Assembly: GCF_002835805.1 (NCBI RefSeq)
Contig: NZ_PISE01000019.1
Coordinates: forward strand, 1-64,000
DNA from: Niallia nealsonii
GTDB lineage: Bacteria > Bacillota > Bacilli > Bacillales > Cytobacillaceae
Reading direction: 5' to 3'
DNA length: 64,000 nt
Shown here: positions 25,309-35,054 of the stretch, piece after piece
Numbering within the stretch: position 1 is the first letter of the stretch
How the letters are laid out: each line of letters begins with the position of its first letter
The notes under the pieces: generated by a model
What the model was told of the DNA's origin: nothing
Database searches by the model: none
What the model saw: only the letters and a program-made list of their open reading frames with translations
Translations under genes and position numbers: made by a program

Positions 25309-26556
25309 TTATTGTCTTATTTGGCCATTACCATAAATTAAATATTTGCTCGATGTTAAGGCTTTTAATCCCATTGGTCCCCTTGCATGAAGCTTTTGTG
25401 TGCTAATGCCAATTTCTGCACCATAACCAAATTCAAAACCATCTGTAAATCTTGTGCTTGCGTTATGATAAACAGCTGCCGCGTCTACTTTTGCTAAAAA
25501 TAATGCTGCATTTTTTTCATCGCTTGTAATAATTGCTTCTGAATGATTGGTCCCATACTGATTGATATGCTGGATAGCCTCTTCCACATTTCCGACCACT
25601 TTTATACTAATTTTTAATGCGGAATATTCTGTATACCAGTCTTCTTCTGTTGCTTGTTTCGCTTGTTTAAAAGCTGCACAAACTTTATCATCACCGTAAA
25701 TTTCTACTCCTTTATCTTCTAAAGCAGCTAGAAGCTCCACTCCATGCTTGTTAAACCAAGCTTCATGAAATAAAATTGTTTCAATTGCATTGCAGACAGA
25801 AGGACGTTGTGTTTTCCCATTTAAACTAATAGAAATCGCCATGTTTTTTTCTGCTGTTTCATCGATAAAGATATGACAATTTCCTGCGCCTGTTTCAATA
25901 ACAGGAACAGTTGCTTCCTGTACAACTGTATCAATTAAATTTTTTCCGCCTCTTGGAATAAGGACATCCAAATATTCTTTTAAATGGAATAATTCTTTTG
26001 CTGCTTCTCTGCTCGTATCTTCAATCAGCTGTACAGCATCTAGTGGAAGAACAGACTTTTCTAGCGCCCTATGAATAGATTTGACAATCGCCTGATTAGA
26101 GTATGCTGCTGTAGAACTTCCTCTTAATAAAACAGCATTGCCTGTTTTAATGGATAAGGTCGCTGCATCTACCGTTACATTTGGTCTAGCTTCATAGATC
26201 ATGCCCATTACGCCTATTGGCACCGTTTTTTTCATCATTTTCAAACCGTTTTCTTTTGTTATTTCTTCTAATGTCAGCCCAATTGGATCTTCTAATTCAA
26301 TTAATTGTTTAATAGCTAACGACATATCTTCTATTCTTTTTTTATTCAGCATAATGCGATCCAAAACAGACTCTGTCAGCCCTTTTTCTTTTCCAAATAG
26401 CAAGTCTTTTTTATTTTCTTCGATAATATAATCTTGATCGATCAAAAGCTGCTCGCTGATGAATAATAATGCATCATTTTTTTCCGCTGTCGTTAATTGT
26501 GTCATATCAAAACTTGCTTGTTTCGCTTTTTTTCCCTTTTGTTGGATTTCTGTCAT
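25309..26556 (-). CDS. proA: Glutamate-5-semialdehyde dehydrogenase (gamma-glutamyl phosphate reductase)
   Basis: The 415-aa enzyme reduces gamma-glutamyl phosphate to glutamate semialdehyde with NADPH, the second step of proline synthesis. Family motifs are [30 protein letters not shown], the catalytic cysteine in [11 protein letters not shown], and [20 protein letters not shown] near the C-terminus. It starts 12 nt after the proB stop codon with AAGGGGG before the ATG, so both are one operon under the upstream T-box. Confidence 0.96.
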   Translation of the reverse strand: MTEIQQKGKKAKQASFDMTQLTTAEKNDALLFISEQLLIDQDYIIEENKKDLLFGKEKGLTESVLDRIMLNKKRIEDMSLAIKQLIELEDPIGLTLEEITKENGLKMMKKTVPIGVMGMIYEARPNVTVDAATLSIKTGNAVLLRGSSTAAYSNQAIVKSIHRALEKSVLPLDAVQLIEDTSREAAKELFHLKEYLDVLIPRGGKNLIDTVVQEATVPVIETGAGNCHIFIDETAEKNMAISISLNGKTQRPSVCNAIETILFHEAWFNKHGVELLAALEDKGVEIYGDDKVCAAFKQAKQATEEDWYTEYSALKISIKVVGNVEEAIQHINQYGTNHSEAIITSDEKNAALFLAKVDAAAVYHNASTRFTDGFEFGYGAEIGISTQKLHARGPMGLKALTSSKYLIYGNGQIRQ

Positions 26557-26568
26557 TTTTAATCCCCC

Positions 26569-27669
26569 TTAAATTTTTACCCATTTATCACGATGAATGA
26601 CTGTTGTTCGGGAAGGATGTTCGGCATTTTTGCATTCTTCGCTTTTTTTGCCGATAATGGACATAAGTTCGTCTGATGAATATAAAACTTCCCCTTTTCC
26701 AATTCTTCCTGATTCACCAATCACTTCTACTACATTCCCTTTTTCAAATATTCCTTCAATTTTGTATATTCCAGCAGGCAATAAGCTGCTTCCATGATTC
26801 ATTAAGGCTGTTTCTGCCCCTTTATCTACATAAAGGCTCCCTTGAACTGTTGAATGCAAGGAAATCCACTGGCGATTATTATTAATGGCTGTTAATTCAT
26901 CTTTTCCAATATAAGTGCCATCTCCATGCCCTTCTAAAATAGAAATGAGTTTCTCTTTTCCACTGCCATTTCCTATAAATACTTTTACCCCTAATGAAAT
27001 GGCTGTTTCTGCAGCAACCAGTTTCGACTTCATTCCACCTGTTCCAACCTTTGAACCGGAACCTTCTGCGCCCTTCATAAACTCTTCTGTAATTCCCTCG
27101 ATAAAATCATATCTTTTGGCGTCAGGATTATCCTTTGGATTGCTGTCATACAGGCCATTAATGTCTGTTAAGATAATTAGCTGCCCTGCATGCACAAGTC
27201 CACTCACTAGAGCCGACAGCATATCATTGTCGCCGAATGTCAATTCTTCAACAGACACTGTATCATTTTCATTAATAATCGGCAAAATGCCTCTTTCCAA
27301 TAATTCCATCAGTGTAGAATAGGCATTGCGGTATCGATCTCTTTTCGAAAAATCATTTCTTGTCAAAAGGATTTGAGCAGGAATAATGTCAAATTGAGAA
27401 AATTGTTTAATGTAGTTTTGAATTAACAAACTTTGCCCAACTGCCGCTGCTGCTTGTTTGCCCTTTAATGTAACAGGCCGTGACGGATATCCCAACTTTG
27501 CAAACCCTGCGGCAACTGCTCCAGAAGAAACGAGGATGACTTCGTGGCCTAGTTTTTTTAAGATGGCAATACTTGCAATATGGTCTGATAATTTTTTTTC
27601 ATCTATTTCTCCTTTGGCATTCGTTAAGGAACTGCTTCCTATTTTCACTACAACTCTTTTTTTCTCCAT
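26569..27669 (-). CDS. proB: Glutamate 5-kinase
   Basis: The 366-aa enzyme phosphorylates glutamate, the committed and usually proline-inhibited first step of proline synthesis. The amino-acid-kinase domain shows [32 protein letters not shown] and [14 protein letters not shown]-terminal PUA domain (about residues 275-350) ends with [19 protein letters not shown] is well placed before the ATG. The upstream leader is a T-box with a likely proline (CCU) specifier, so expression should rise when uncharged tRNA-Pro accumulates. Confidence 0.96.
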   Translation of the reverse strand: MEKKRVVVKIGSSSLTNAKGEIDEKKLSDHIASIAILKKLGHEVILVSSGAVAAGFAKLGYPSRPVTLKGKQAAAAVGQSLLIQNYIKQFSQFDIIPAQILLTRNDFSKRDRYRNAYSTLMELLERGILPIINENDTVSVEELTFGDNDMLSALVSGLVHAGQLIILTDINGLYDSNPKDNPDAKRYDFIEGITEEFMKGAEGSGSKVGTGGMKSKLVAAETAISLGVKVFIGNGSGKEKLISILEGHGDGTYIGKDELTAINNNRQWISLHSTVQGSLYVDKGAETALMNHGSSLLPAGIYKIEGIFEKGNVVEVIGESGRIGKGEVLYSSDELMSIIGKKSEECKNAEHPSRTTVIHRDKWVKI

Positions 27670-27701
27670 AATCTGTAAAACCTCCTGATTCCAAAAAACA
27701 T

Positions 27702-27965
27702 AAAAAAGCCCTTCTCATCCTTCGATAAAGGACGAAAAGGGCTAATATTTCCGTGGTACCACCTTAATTGGATAATAAAACACCACTTTGGTGCCATTAT
27801 CCCACTTTGTCTGTTAACGCCAGATCACGCCTATCTTTTTCATAGGACTCAAAAGGCAGGTTCTGCGGATTTAACGTTATGAAGTCTTTCAGCTTCTAAA
27901 CTTCACTCTCTAAAACGCAAGGTTTCGCATACTAATCCTTTTTCAAACGTTCTCTTGTTTAGATG
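27702..27965 (-). ncRNA. T-box leader of proBA, probable tRNA-Pro sensor
   Basis: The minus strand carries the T-box AAGGTGGTACCACGG, an AGAGAGTG Stem I motif, and a terminator whose arms are AGCCCTTTTCGTCC and GGATGAGAAGGGCT followed by TTTTTT (27702-27742). In the specifier loop the text GAA-CCT-GCCTTTT-GAG aligns with GAA-TGG-ACTTAT-GAG of the trp leader, so the codon is CCU (Pro). Uncharged tRNA-Pro should stabilise the antiterminator. Confidence 0.9.
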
Positions 27966-27973
27966 TTGATTTT

Positions 27974-28001
27974 ATTATAACAGTTTTTTTGATTGTTTCA
28001 A
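27974..28001 (-). promoter_or_regulatory. Promoter of the proBA T-box transcript
   Basis: TTGAAA (27996-28001) and TATAAT (27974-27979) are separated by 16 nt on the minus strand, just upstream of the T-box. Confidence 0.75.
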
Positions 28002-28070
28002 TCCGTTTTTTTTTTGATTTTCCTTATCATGCCGACTGGCAGCGATAACGTGAATTTTTTTGATTTTCCA

Positions 28071-28844
28071 CTAGCTTTTAAAACTAGGCTCTTTTTTTAA
28101 TGCGTATTTCCGGATAGCCTTAGCTACACCATTTTCTTCATTAGTTTCTGTAACCGCATCTGCCGCTTTTTTTACGACCTCTTGGGCATTTCCCATTGCA
28201 ACGCCAAATCCAGCTTCTTTAATCATACTAATATCATTTAAGCTGTCTCCAACGGCCATTACATCATCCATTGTAATATGTAATTTGTCGCAGACGGTTT
28301 TTAAACCCTTTGCTTTATTAATTCCAATCGCATTTACTTCAATATTGCTTAGAGAGGAATTGCTTAATTCAAAAACTCCTTTATCTTGCAATTCTTTTAA
28401 TACACTTGCACGAATCTTGTCATCTTCTATATCAAAACCAAATTTCAGCCATTCTAATGAAGCAATATTTTCAGGCATTTGATCATTCCATGTTTTTCCG
28501 CAGCTGATCGCCCAAACTCTTGCCTGATGTTTTTGGGAAAGCTCCCACATCCACTTGATATTCTCCGCTTCCACCAAATTTCTTTCAATTAAATTGCCTT
28601 GGTAATCCCAGATTTCACTTCCATTAACTGTTACTAAAAAAGTTTTTAAAAACAAGCTTTCCGCATGCTCTCGACAAGTAGCAATAGATCGTCCTGTGCT
28701 TAACACAACATGGATTCCTTGATCTTGCGCTTCTTTAATAGCCTTGCGGTTCTCTTCTGGAATCTCGCCTTTTTCATTTAATAATGTTCCATCCATGTCT
28801 AGTGCAATTAATTTAATCGTTGGATTTTTTAACACGTTGTTCAT
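28071..28844 (-). CDS. Cof-type HAD-IIB family phosphatase
   Basis: The 257-aa protein has motif I LIALDMDGTLL (nucleophile Asp16, Asp18), motif II LSTGRS, the motif III lysine in INKAKGL, and motif IV AVGDSLNDISM. A C2B cap lies between motifs II and III. Bacillus relatives (YcsE/YitU/YwtE group) include the phosphatase step of riboflavin synthesis, but the substrate is not predictable here. AAAGGAGG lies 8 nt before the ATG. The gene stands alone between the proBA promoter and a DMT exporter. Confidence 0.88.
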   Translation of the reverse strand: MNNVLKNPTIKLIALDMDGTLLNEKGEIPEENRKAIKEAQDQGIHVVLSTGRSIATCREHAESLFLKTFLVTVNGSEIWDYQGNLIERNLVEAENIKWMWELSQKHQARVWAISCGKTWNDQMPENIASLEWLKFGFDIEDDKIRASVLKELQDKGVFELSNSSLSNIEVNAIGINKAKGLKTVCDKLHITMDDVMAVGDSLNDISMIKEAGFGVAMGNAQEVVKKAADAVTETNEENGVAKAIRKYALKKEPSFKS

Positions 28845-29044
28845 GTTTTTTCCTCCTTTTTATTTCGCTGCAAAATGGATAGTTTACTATTACCCTTTAT
28901 TTCCTTAGCAGAAGGTGAAATTCGTCTAAATGAATTTCACTTTTTTCTATTAAATAGTATATCGTTTCTGTTGGAAATAGTAAAAAATACCGCAAACTTT
29001 ACAAAGTATTAATATTCTTTTATTGTAAAGAATCGAAATTAATA

Positions 29045-29998
29045 TTATACAGAAATAGATTTTTTTATAACAAGGGACCTTCTTGAAAAAATACTATGTA
29101 ATACCATGCCTACAATGATAAAACACATTCCAATCAATGAGATAAAAGAAGGCATCTGTGCAGAAAGGAATAGCATTTCCCCAAGCAGCGCAAATAATAC
29201 TTCAAATGATTGGGTTGCTTCCACTGCTCCTAATTTCTGCATATCATTTCGCACTATATCTGTCGCTGCAAAAAATAAAATGGTGGCAAAAACGCCCGAA
29301 AATAAAGCGACTATGCTCGATTGCACCACTTGCTCCTTGCTTGGCAAACCTACAGTATAGACTCCGTAAATAGATAAAATAATCCAAAAAGGCAGACTCG
29401 CAATCGTCATGCCTAACACCCGCTGATAGGCATCTAAACGTCCGTCTAGAATCTCCATCATTTTGCGGTTGCCAAGTGGATAGGCAAATGAAGCAATGAC
29501 AATTGGAATAAAGCAAAGCAATGTACTTTGAATAGACATCTCTTTTGCATACTCTGCTTGCATTAGCAGAACGCCAAATACAATCAGCAAAGAAAATGTT
29601 AAACTATTAAATGGAATTTTTTTTCGAATTTGTTTACCGCCCACTTTTTCATAAAAAAGTGGTGCAAGCAAGGTACCAGATATAATGGTTAGCTGCCATG
29701 TTGCCGCAACAAGCCATCCAGGTCCATAAGCTGCCGCAAAACAAATAAAAGCATAAAAAATGCCGAAGCCAACAGAACTCCAAAGAATCCATGGAATAGG
29801 ATTTGCTTTTAGTTCCTGCCATACTATAGTTAGATTTTTTCTAAAAAGTACTATTATAAATAGTACTGGCAGCATAAAAAAATAGCGCAGAGATGCACTC
29901 CAAACCCAACTTCCCCCATTCATTTCCATCGCTTGATTCAAAACAAATGTAAATGCGAAAAAAAACGCTGCTAAAATGCCTAAAATAATAGCTCGCAT
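29045..29998 (-). CDS. Multidrug-resistance EmrE-type (DMT) transporter
   Basis: The 317-aa protein has about ten predicted transmembrane helices made of two repeated halves, as in the drug/metabolite transporter superfamily. It resembles the EmrE-like multidrug efflux subfamily (PF13536 type): AFTFVLNQAMEMNGGSWVWS near residues 16-35 and AAAYGPGWLVAATWQL near 88-103. Substrates are unknown. TAAAGGAG lies 7 nt before the ATG. It is monocistronic. Confidence 0.82.
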   Translation of the reverse strand: MRAIILGILAAFFFAFTFVLNQAMEMNGGSWVWSASLRYFFMLPVLFIIVLFRKNLTIVWQELKANPIPWILWSSVGFGIFYAFICFAAAYGPGWLVAATWQLTIISGTLLAPLFYEKVGGKQIRKKIPFNSLTFSLLIVFGVLLMQAEYAKEMSIQSTLLCFIPIVIASFAYPLGNRKMMEILDGRLDAYQRVLGMTIASLPFWIILSIYGVYTVGLPSKEQVVQSSIVALFSGVFATILFFAATDIVRNDMQKLGAVEATQSFEVLFALLGEMLFLSAQMPSFISLIGMCFIIVGMVLHSIFSRRSLVIKKSISV

Positions 29999-30199
29999 AA
30001 AAATTTCTCCTTTAACTTTATTTCTGCATTAATATTTAGACTATTTGAAACCTTCATATATTACTATAACGCAATTAGTTTAGAAGCTGAATAGTTTTCA
30101 TTATGGATGCGCAGAATTTTATAGATTTTTATTTTATTCGAATAATAAGGGAGCTGCCTTCATACTGTTATAGGAGAAAAACAGCAAGAGGTGGTTGTT

Positions 30200-30388
30200 T
30201 TGCGTTTGAAGAAAAAAAGATATTTCCTCTTTTCTTTTATCTTTTTGTTTATTCTGTATGTAATTGCACATATATTAGCACATGTTAAAATTTATATTAT
30301 GTATAGCGCAAGCCTTTTTCCTTTTCTATTTGTCTTTTTCATCCTGTTTGCAGGAATTCTTATGTTGTTTAAATCTAAGCTTAAATAG
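30200..30388 (+). CDS. Small two-helix membrane protein
   Basis: The frame gives about 62 aa from TTG at 30200: a basic N-terminus (RLKKKR) and two hydrophobic helices separated by a short loop, ending in a Lys-rich tail. AGGTGG is 5 nt before this TTG; an in-frame GTG at 30191 lies inside the ribosome binding site. A strong terminator follows, which supports an expressed gene. No family is recognised. Confidence 0.55.
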   Translation: MRLKKKRYFLFSFIFLFILYVIAHILAHVKIYIMYSASLFPFLFVFFILFAGILMLFKSKLK

Positions 30389-30411
30389 AACCGTTATAGC
30401 GTTAAAATCGC

Positions 30412-30450
30412 CTAATAGCCGTTGGATTTTTCCAACGGCTATTAGTGTTT
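30412..30450 (+). terminator. Terminator after the small membrane protein
   Basis: A 15-bp perfect stem CTAATAGCCGTTGGA (30412-30426) with 30431-30445 and a T-only loop is followed by TGTTTGT. Confidence 0.82.
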
Positions 30451-30519
30451 GTCTATTAACCAAGTACTATTGCTAGCATTTTTTGGTTATACTTATACTA
30501 ATAGAAAGGTGTGATAGCA

Positions 30520-30633
30520 ATGGATTTTATACTTTCCACATTTTCCTTTGTCGGCATTATTTTTATTTTGTTCTTCGCAGCATATATTAACGCCTTACTA
30601 AGTGTAAATCGAAATAAAGACCGAAAAAAATAA
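30520..30633 (+). CDS. 37-aa single-pass membrane peptide
   Basis: ATG at 30520 follows AAAGGTG at 8 nt. The peptide MDFILSTFSFVGIIFILFFA starts a single hydrophobic helix and ends in a basic tail of Arg and Lys residues (Nout-Cin topology expected). Such short membrane peptides are common in Bacillus and often stress- or sporulation-related, but no family is assigned. It lies 29 nt from the convergent chemoreceptor gene. Confidence 0.6.
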   Translation: MDFILSTFSFVGIIFILFFAAYINALLSVNRNKDRKK

Positions 30634-30661
30634 ACCTTCTTAGATTATTTTATCCTTTTTC

Positions 30662-32629
30662 TTACACTGTAAATCGTCTAATTATCCTTTGTAATTCTTC
30701 TGAGTTTTCAGCAAGGGCTTTCGCAGAAGCATTCACTTCTTCTAGTGACGCAATCTGCTCTTGTGTGCTGGCGGCAACATTCTCCGATGCGTCAGCATTT
30801 TTTGTTGCAATTTCTGCAAGTTCATTTGTTGTGGAGCTAACTGCAGAAACTTCCTCAGAAACTACTTTTACAATAGTAGAAATTTCAGCAATTTGTGGTG
30901 CGATACTTTTGATTCCTGTTAAAATTTCATTAAATTTTATAATCGTATCATTAGATATTTGAATGCCTGCCCCGACACTTTTAGCCGCCTCATTCATTTT
31001 TTCAGCAGAATGCTCTGTTTTCAGTTGAATTTCTTGTACAAGATCTGTTATTTGTTTTGCTGATGCTTGTGATTGCTCTGCAAGTTTTCGAACTTCGTCT
31101 GCGACTACCGCAAATCCTTTTCCTTGTTCACCAGCTCTTGCTGCTTCAATCGCTGCATTTAATGCTAATAAATTCGTTTGTTCTGCAATTTGACTGATGA
31201 CGGTAATAATTTGATTTATTTTACTAGAACGATCATTTAATTCCTGAATCATCTGATCCGATTCATTTACATGTCCATAAATCGTATTCATTTGCTCCAC
31301 ATTTCTTTTTACAAATGCTTCCCCTTCTTCTGCGTGAAAAGCAGTATTGCTAGCTTCCTTATTTACGCTTTCTATATTAAAGGAAATTTTTTCAACACCT
31401 TTGGCAATTTCTTCGATTGCATGTGCTGTATTATCTATAACCATTGTTTGTTTTTCCGCATCAGATGCAATAGCTTGAATAGATGTCCCTACATGCTCTG
31501 TCGCTGTTCTTGTTTGTTCAGAAGCTGCTGATAATTCTTCCGCCGCTGCTGCAACTTGCTCCGTATTTTCATCCACTTGAATAATTATCTGACGTAAGTT
31601 TTCGCTCATATTTTGAAAAGCATTTCCTAGTTCACCGATTTCATCCTGTGACTTGAGTTTTATTGCCTCTGTTAGATTTCCTTGACTAATAATATTTGCG
31701 CTTGTTTTTAAAACATTTAATGGTTTTGTTATCGAACTTGTAACAGAAATCGCTATAATGCTCCCTATTAATATCATAACAATTCCTATTATAATTGTTA
31801 TCTTTATTAAATTGGAGGATGCTTGCATTACTTCATGTTTATACATGGTGCCTGCGACTTTCCAACCTGTTAATCCATTGGTCAAATAGGTCATTTTTTT
31901 ATCTGTCCCATTATACTGATAGGAAAATTGTCCTTCATCACCTTCGTATAGTTTTTGAAAAAATTCCTCTTTTGGTACGGTTCCAGGGTCAATTGTCGGA
32001 TGGGAAATATATTGCATTTCTTTGCCTAAAAGGATTGCATAACCTTCTTTTCCTATATTGATCCCTCTTGTTACTCTATTAATCGTATCGACTGTTAAAT
32101 TAATTCCTATAACACCAGATCCATCTTTTAATTTTTTTGAAATAGTGACAACTTGATCTCCTGATGCAGACAAATAAGCATCTGAAATAACCGTATTGCT
32201 TGTATTTTCGGCATTTTTATACCAGTCTCTTTCTCTTGGATCATATCCTTTAGGCAGCTCCTTCTTTGGATACTGCACCATCACTCCTTCTGTGGTTCCA
32301 AGAAAAATGCTTGCATTTTCTGGATGAATAGATGCATATTCTTCCAGCCTTTTTCTTAATTCTGATCCCTCATTTATTTGTATATTTTGTTTTGAAATTG
32401 TTTCTGCAAAATAATCTGCATCTTTTACTTTCGGTTCTACTGTATCGGTAATATACTGATCAAGCAATTTAATGCTTTCTTTTGCAGCATAATTAATTTG
32501 AGTTTTCACTGTTTTTGTTCCGTTTAAATACGATATTGTTCCTATAATAATAACCGGAACAACAGCAAGCAGCAAAAAAGCAACTAATAATTTCTTTTTA
32601 ATTGTTAAGATTGCCTGTTTCTTTTTCAT
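30662..32629 (-). CDS. Methyl-accepting chemotaxis protein with dCache sensor
   Basis: The 655-aa receptor has a transmembrane helix at 14-33, an extracellular double-Cache domain to about 275, a second helix near 280-300, a HAMP domain, and a cytoplasmic signalling hairpin with the invariant tip region [20 protein letters not shown]. In the distal Cache module YDPRERDWY (Tyr129, Arg134, Trp136, Tyr137) and a later Asp in GINLTVD fit the published amino-acid-binding dCache_1AA motif. The ligand is therefore probably an amino acid. A SigD-like -10 element lies 50 nt upstream. It is monocistronic. Confidence 0.94.
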   Translation of the reverse strand: MKKKQAILTIKKKLLVAFLLLAVVPVIIIGTISYLNGTKTVKTQINYAAKESIKLLDQYITDTVEPKVKDADYFAETISKQNIQINEGSELRKRLEEYASIHPENASIFLGTTEGVMVQYPKKELPKGYDPRERDWYKNAENTSNTVISDAYLSASGDQVVTISKKLKDGSGVIGINLTVDTINRVTRGINIGKEGYAILLGKEMQYISHPTIDPGTVPKEEFFQKLYEGDEGQFSYQYNGTDKKMTYLTNGLTGWKVAGTMYKHEVMQASSNLIKITIIIGIVMILIGSIIAISVTSSITKPLNVLKTSANIISQGNLTEAIKLKSQDEIGELGNAFQNMSENLRQIIIQVDENTEQVAAAAEELSAASEQTRTATEHVGTSIQAIASDAEKQTMVIDNTAHAIEEIAKGVEKISFNIESVNKEASNTAFHAEEGEAFVKRNVEQMNTIYGHVNESDQMIQELNDRSSKINQIITVISQIAEQTNLLALNAAIEAARAGEQGKGFAVVADEVRKLAEQSQASAKQITDLVQEIQLKTEHSAEKMNEAAKSVGAGIQISNDTIIKFNEILTGIKSIAPQIAEISTIVKVVSEEVSAVSSTTNELAEIATKNADASENVAASTQEQIASLEEVNASAKALAENSEELQRIIRRFTV

Positions 32630-32678
32630 TTAAATCCTCCTGCAATGCTAAAACTTAATATTTTTGTTCTTACCCTTA

Positions 32679-32686
32679 ATATCGGC
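32679..32686 (-). promoter_or_regulatory. SigD-type -10 element of the chemoreceptor gene
   Basis: The minus strand reads GCCGATAT, the exact SigD -10 consensus, 50 nt before the start codon. A matching TAAA -35 at the normal distance is not clear, so this is tentative. Confidence 0.55.
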
Positions 32687-32822
32687 AGGCTCTAGTTTAT
32701 CTGAATAAACTATTAGTCATCATTCAATAGGCAAAATTTTCAAAAAAACTAGAAAACACCTCTTGTTTTAATAAATTATGTTCAAGAGATGCGGTATATC
32801 TTATGCTGCTCGTATAAAAATA

Positions 32823-33053
32823 AGGCTGTTTTCGTAAACTTTGTTGCGTTTAAAGGAGTAGGTTGATTGCAGTGAAGGGATGCTCGCTTTCCGCGGGGCG
32901 GGCGGTGAGCATCCTCAGGTTGTGAACTGCGGGGTCTCACCTGTCCCGCTAATCCCACAGGAGTCTCGCACCTTTTACTCCAATCCACCTGTTTTAGCTA
33001 TGGAATTGCTCATGGAAACTATCCGAAAAACAACAATCTTTTAGGAAACAGCC
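32823..33053. repeat. MITE-like palindromic element, copy B1 (231 bp)
   Basis: Imperfect terminal inverted repeats of about 23 bp start GGCTGTTTTCGTAAA at 32823 and end TTTTAGGAAACAGCC at 33053. The interior is much more GC-rich than its surroundings and carries GCTCGCTTTCCGCGGGGCGG and GGAGTCTCGCAC. It encodes no credible protein. Copy B2 (37183-37324) has similar ends and the same core. Confidence 0.8.
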
Positions 33054-33056
33054 AAA

Positions 33057-33103
33057 AATAAAAAGACGAAAACAGTTGTTATATCTGCTTTCGTCTTTTT
33101 ATT
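33057..33103 (-). terminator. Terminator after the ABC exporter gene
   Basis: A 15-bp stem (33057-33071 with 33089-33103, AATAAAAAGACGAAA) gives U-tracts on either strand and lies 46 nt after the stop codon at 33149. Confidence 0.85.
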
Positions 33104-33148
33104 ATCTTATTTTTACAGGCAGTAATTCCCGCGAATTTTCGTTTTATT

Positions 33149-34864
33149 TTATTGCTGGTATTGAACACGATGGAGATTAGCAAAAATACCGTCTTGATCT
33201 AATAACTCCTCATGACGTCCTTCTTCTGCAATTCCATCTTCTGTTACAACTACGATGCGATCTGCATTGCGAATTGTTGCAAGCCGATGGGCAATCACTA
33301 GTGTCGTACGATTTTCTGCAAGCTCATTTAATGAGTTTTGAATAATTAATTCTGTCTCTGTATCGAGTGCAGATGTTGCTTCATCCAATATTAATATTGG
33401 CGGATTTTTCAAAAACATTCGAGCAATTGCAAGACGCTGTTTCTGCCCCCCCGAAAGTTTTAAGCCCCGCTCTCCAATTTGCGTTTCATATCCATCTGGA
33501 AGTTTGCGGATTAAATCTTCCAAATGTGCACGTTTTACTGCTTGATGTATTTCTTCATCCGTAGCATCTAATTTTCCATAAGCAATATTTTCTTTTAGTG
33601 TTCCTGTAAATAAAAAAACATCTTGCTGAACAATGCCAATTTGGGAGCGCAAGGAGGATGTTGTCATATCGCGAATATCAATTCCGTCAATGGTAATGCT
33701 TCCACCTTTTACATCATAAAAACGAGGAATCAATGACGTAATCGTTGTTTTTCCTGCCCCAGATGGTCCTACAAAAGCAATTGTTTCTCCAGCAAGAATA
33801 GATAGATTAATATTTTCTAAAACGGGACGGTTATTTTCGTAGCTAAAATCTACATTGTTTAACTGGATATCCCCGCGAAGATTTGGCACATCAACTGCAT
33901 TTTTTGCATTTTTAATATCTGGTTCTGTATCAATCAACTCTAAAAAACGTTTAAATCCTGCCATTCCTTTTGGATACAATTCTAATAAAGTACTAATTTT
34001 ATCAATCGGTTTTTGCAATACATTCACATATAAGATAAAAGCAACAAGCGCCCCACCTGTTAATTCATTATGAAAAGTAAGCCATGCACCATACACGAGT
34101 ACAATTAGTGTGAAAAAACGCATAAGCATATAAACAGAAGAGGAAGTAAGCGACATTACTTTATAAGCGCCCACTTTTGCTTTACGGAAACGTTTATTGT
34201 TAACCGAAAAACGAGACATTTCATATTCTTCATTTGTAAAAGATTGTACAACACGAACTCCTGATACACTGTCTTCCACCCGAGCATTCACATCAGCAAT
34301 ATCACCATACATATTCTTCCACGCTCTATGCATGCTTTTATTGCAATACGTAATAAGCCAAATTAATATCGGAACGATAAAAATAATAATAAGTGCAAGT
34401 TTCACATTGATTGTAAGCATAATCCAAAAAGCTCCAACAAATGTCATAGCGGCAATAAATAAATCTTCTGGACCATGGTGAGCTAATTCTCCAATATCAA
34501 ATAAATCATTGGTAATGCGGCTCATAACATGGCCTGTTTTTGTATTGTCAAAAAAACGGAATGATTGCCTTTGAACATGGTTAAACAGCTGTGAGCGCAT
34601 ATCTGTTTCAATATTAATCCCTAATTTATGACCCCAGTAGTTAACGATATACTGCAAATATGTACTAACTAAGTATAATGCCAATAAACCAAAACTTACA
34701 GATACAATCGAGCTCCAATTACCCTCAGGTAGTAATGTGTCTATAAACCAAGAAACGGCCAAAGGAAATGCCAGTTCTAGTATGGCTACAACAACGGCGC
34801 TAGAGAAATCTAGTATAAATAATTTTTTATGTGGCAAATAATAGGTAAAAAATCGCTTAATCAT
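33149..34864 (-). CDS. ABC exporter, fused membrane and ATPase domains (YwjA-like)
   Basis: The 571-aa half-transporter has six N-terminal transmembrane helices (about 15-290) and a C-terminal nucleotide-binding domain. That domain has Walker A GPSGAGKTT, signature LSGGQKQR, Walker B ILILDEATSAL and H-loop IAHRLAT. It should act as a homodimer. Length and N-terminus resemble Bacillus YwjA, which is in the Fur regulon of B. subtilis, and a Fur-like box overlaps the expected transcription start here. An iron-related export role is plausible but the substrate is unknown. It appears monocistronic. Confidence 0.92.
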   Translation of the reverse strand: MIKRFFTYYLPHKKLFILDFSSAVVVAILELAFPLAVSWFIDTLLPEGNWSSIVSVSFGLLALYLVSTYLQYIVNYWGHKLGINIETDMRSQLFNHVQRQSFRFFDNTKTGHVMSRITNDLFDIGELAHHGPEDLFIAAMTFVGAFWIMLTINVKLALIIIFIVPILIWLITYCNKSMHRAWKNMYGDIADVNARVEDSVSGVRVVQSFTNEEYEMSRFSVNNKRFRKAKVGAYKVMSLTSSSVYMLMRFFTLIVLVYGAWLTFHNELTGGALVAFILYVNVLQKPIDKISTLLELYPKGMAGFKRFLELIDTEPDIKNAKNAVDVPNLRGDIQLNNVDFSYENNRPVLENINLSILAGETIAFVGPSGAGKTTITSLIPRFYDVKGGSITIDGIDIRDMTTSSLRSQIGIVQQDVFLFTGTLKENIAYGKLDATDEEIHQAVKRAHLEDLIRKLPDGYETQIGERGLKLSGGQKQRLAIARMFLKNPPILILDEATSALDTETELIIQNSLNELAENRTTLVIAHRLATIRNADRIVVVTEDGIAEEGRHEELLDQDGIFANLHRVQYQQ

Positions 34865-34937
34865 AAAAATCTCCCTTATATTTTTTATTTTAAGATCCTA
34901 TTCACTCCCCCCAAATGTTGCATACTAGAATTGTTTA

Positions 34938-34981
34938 TGAGAATCATTATTGATTATAGATGTTAAACAGCTATTATTCAA
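34938..34981 (-). promoter_or_regulatory. Promoter with Fur-like box for the ABC exporter
   Basis: TTGAAT (34976-34981) and TATAAT (34953-34958) are 17 nt apart on the minus strand. Plus-strand TGAGAATCATTATTG (34938-34952) matches 12 of 15 positions of the Fur consensus and covers the expected start of transcription. Confidence 0.7.
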
Positions 34982-35054
34982 GAAATTTATTTTTTAACCC
35001 GAAATAATTTCATGCAAAAAAGCAATGAAGAAATATTCCTCCATTGTTTTTTTA

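Noticed and set aside
32782-32988. 68-aa Pro/Arg-rich minus-strand frame
   Set aside because: It lies in the GC-rich core of element B1; composition and lack of a start signal mark it as spurious.
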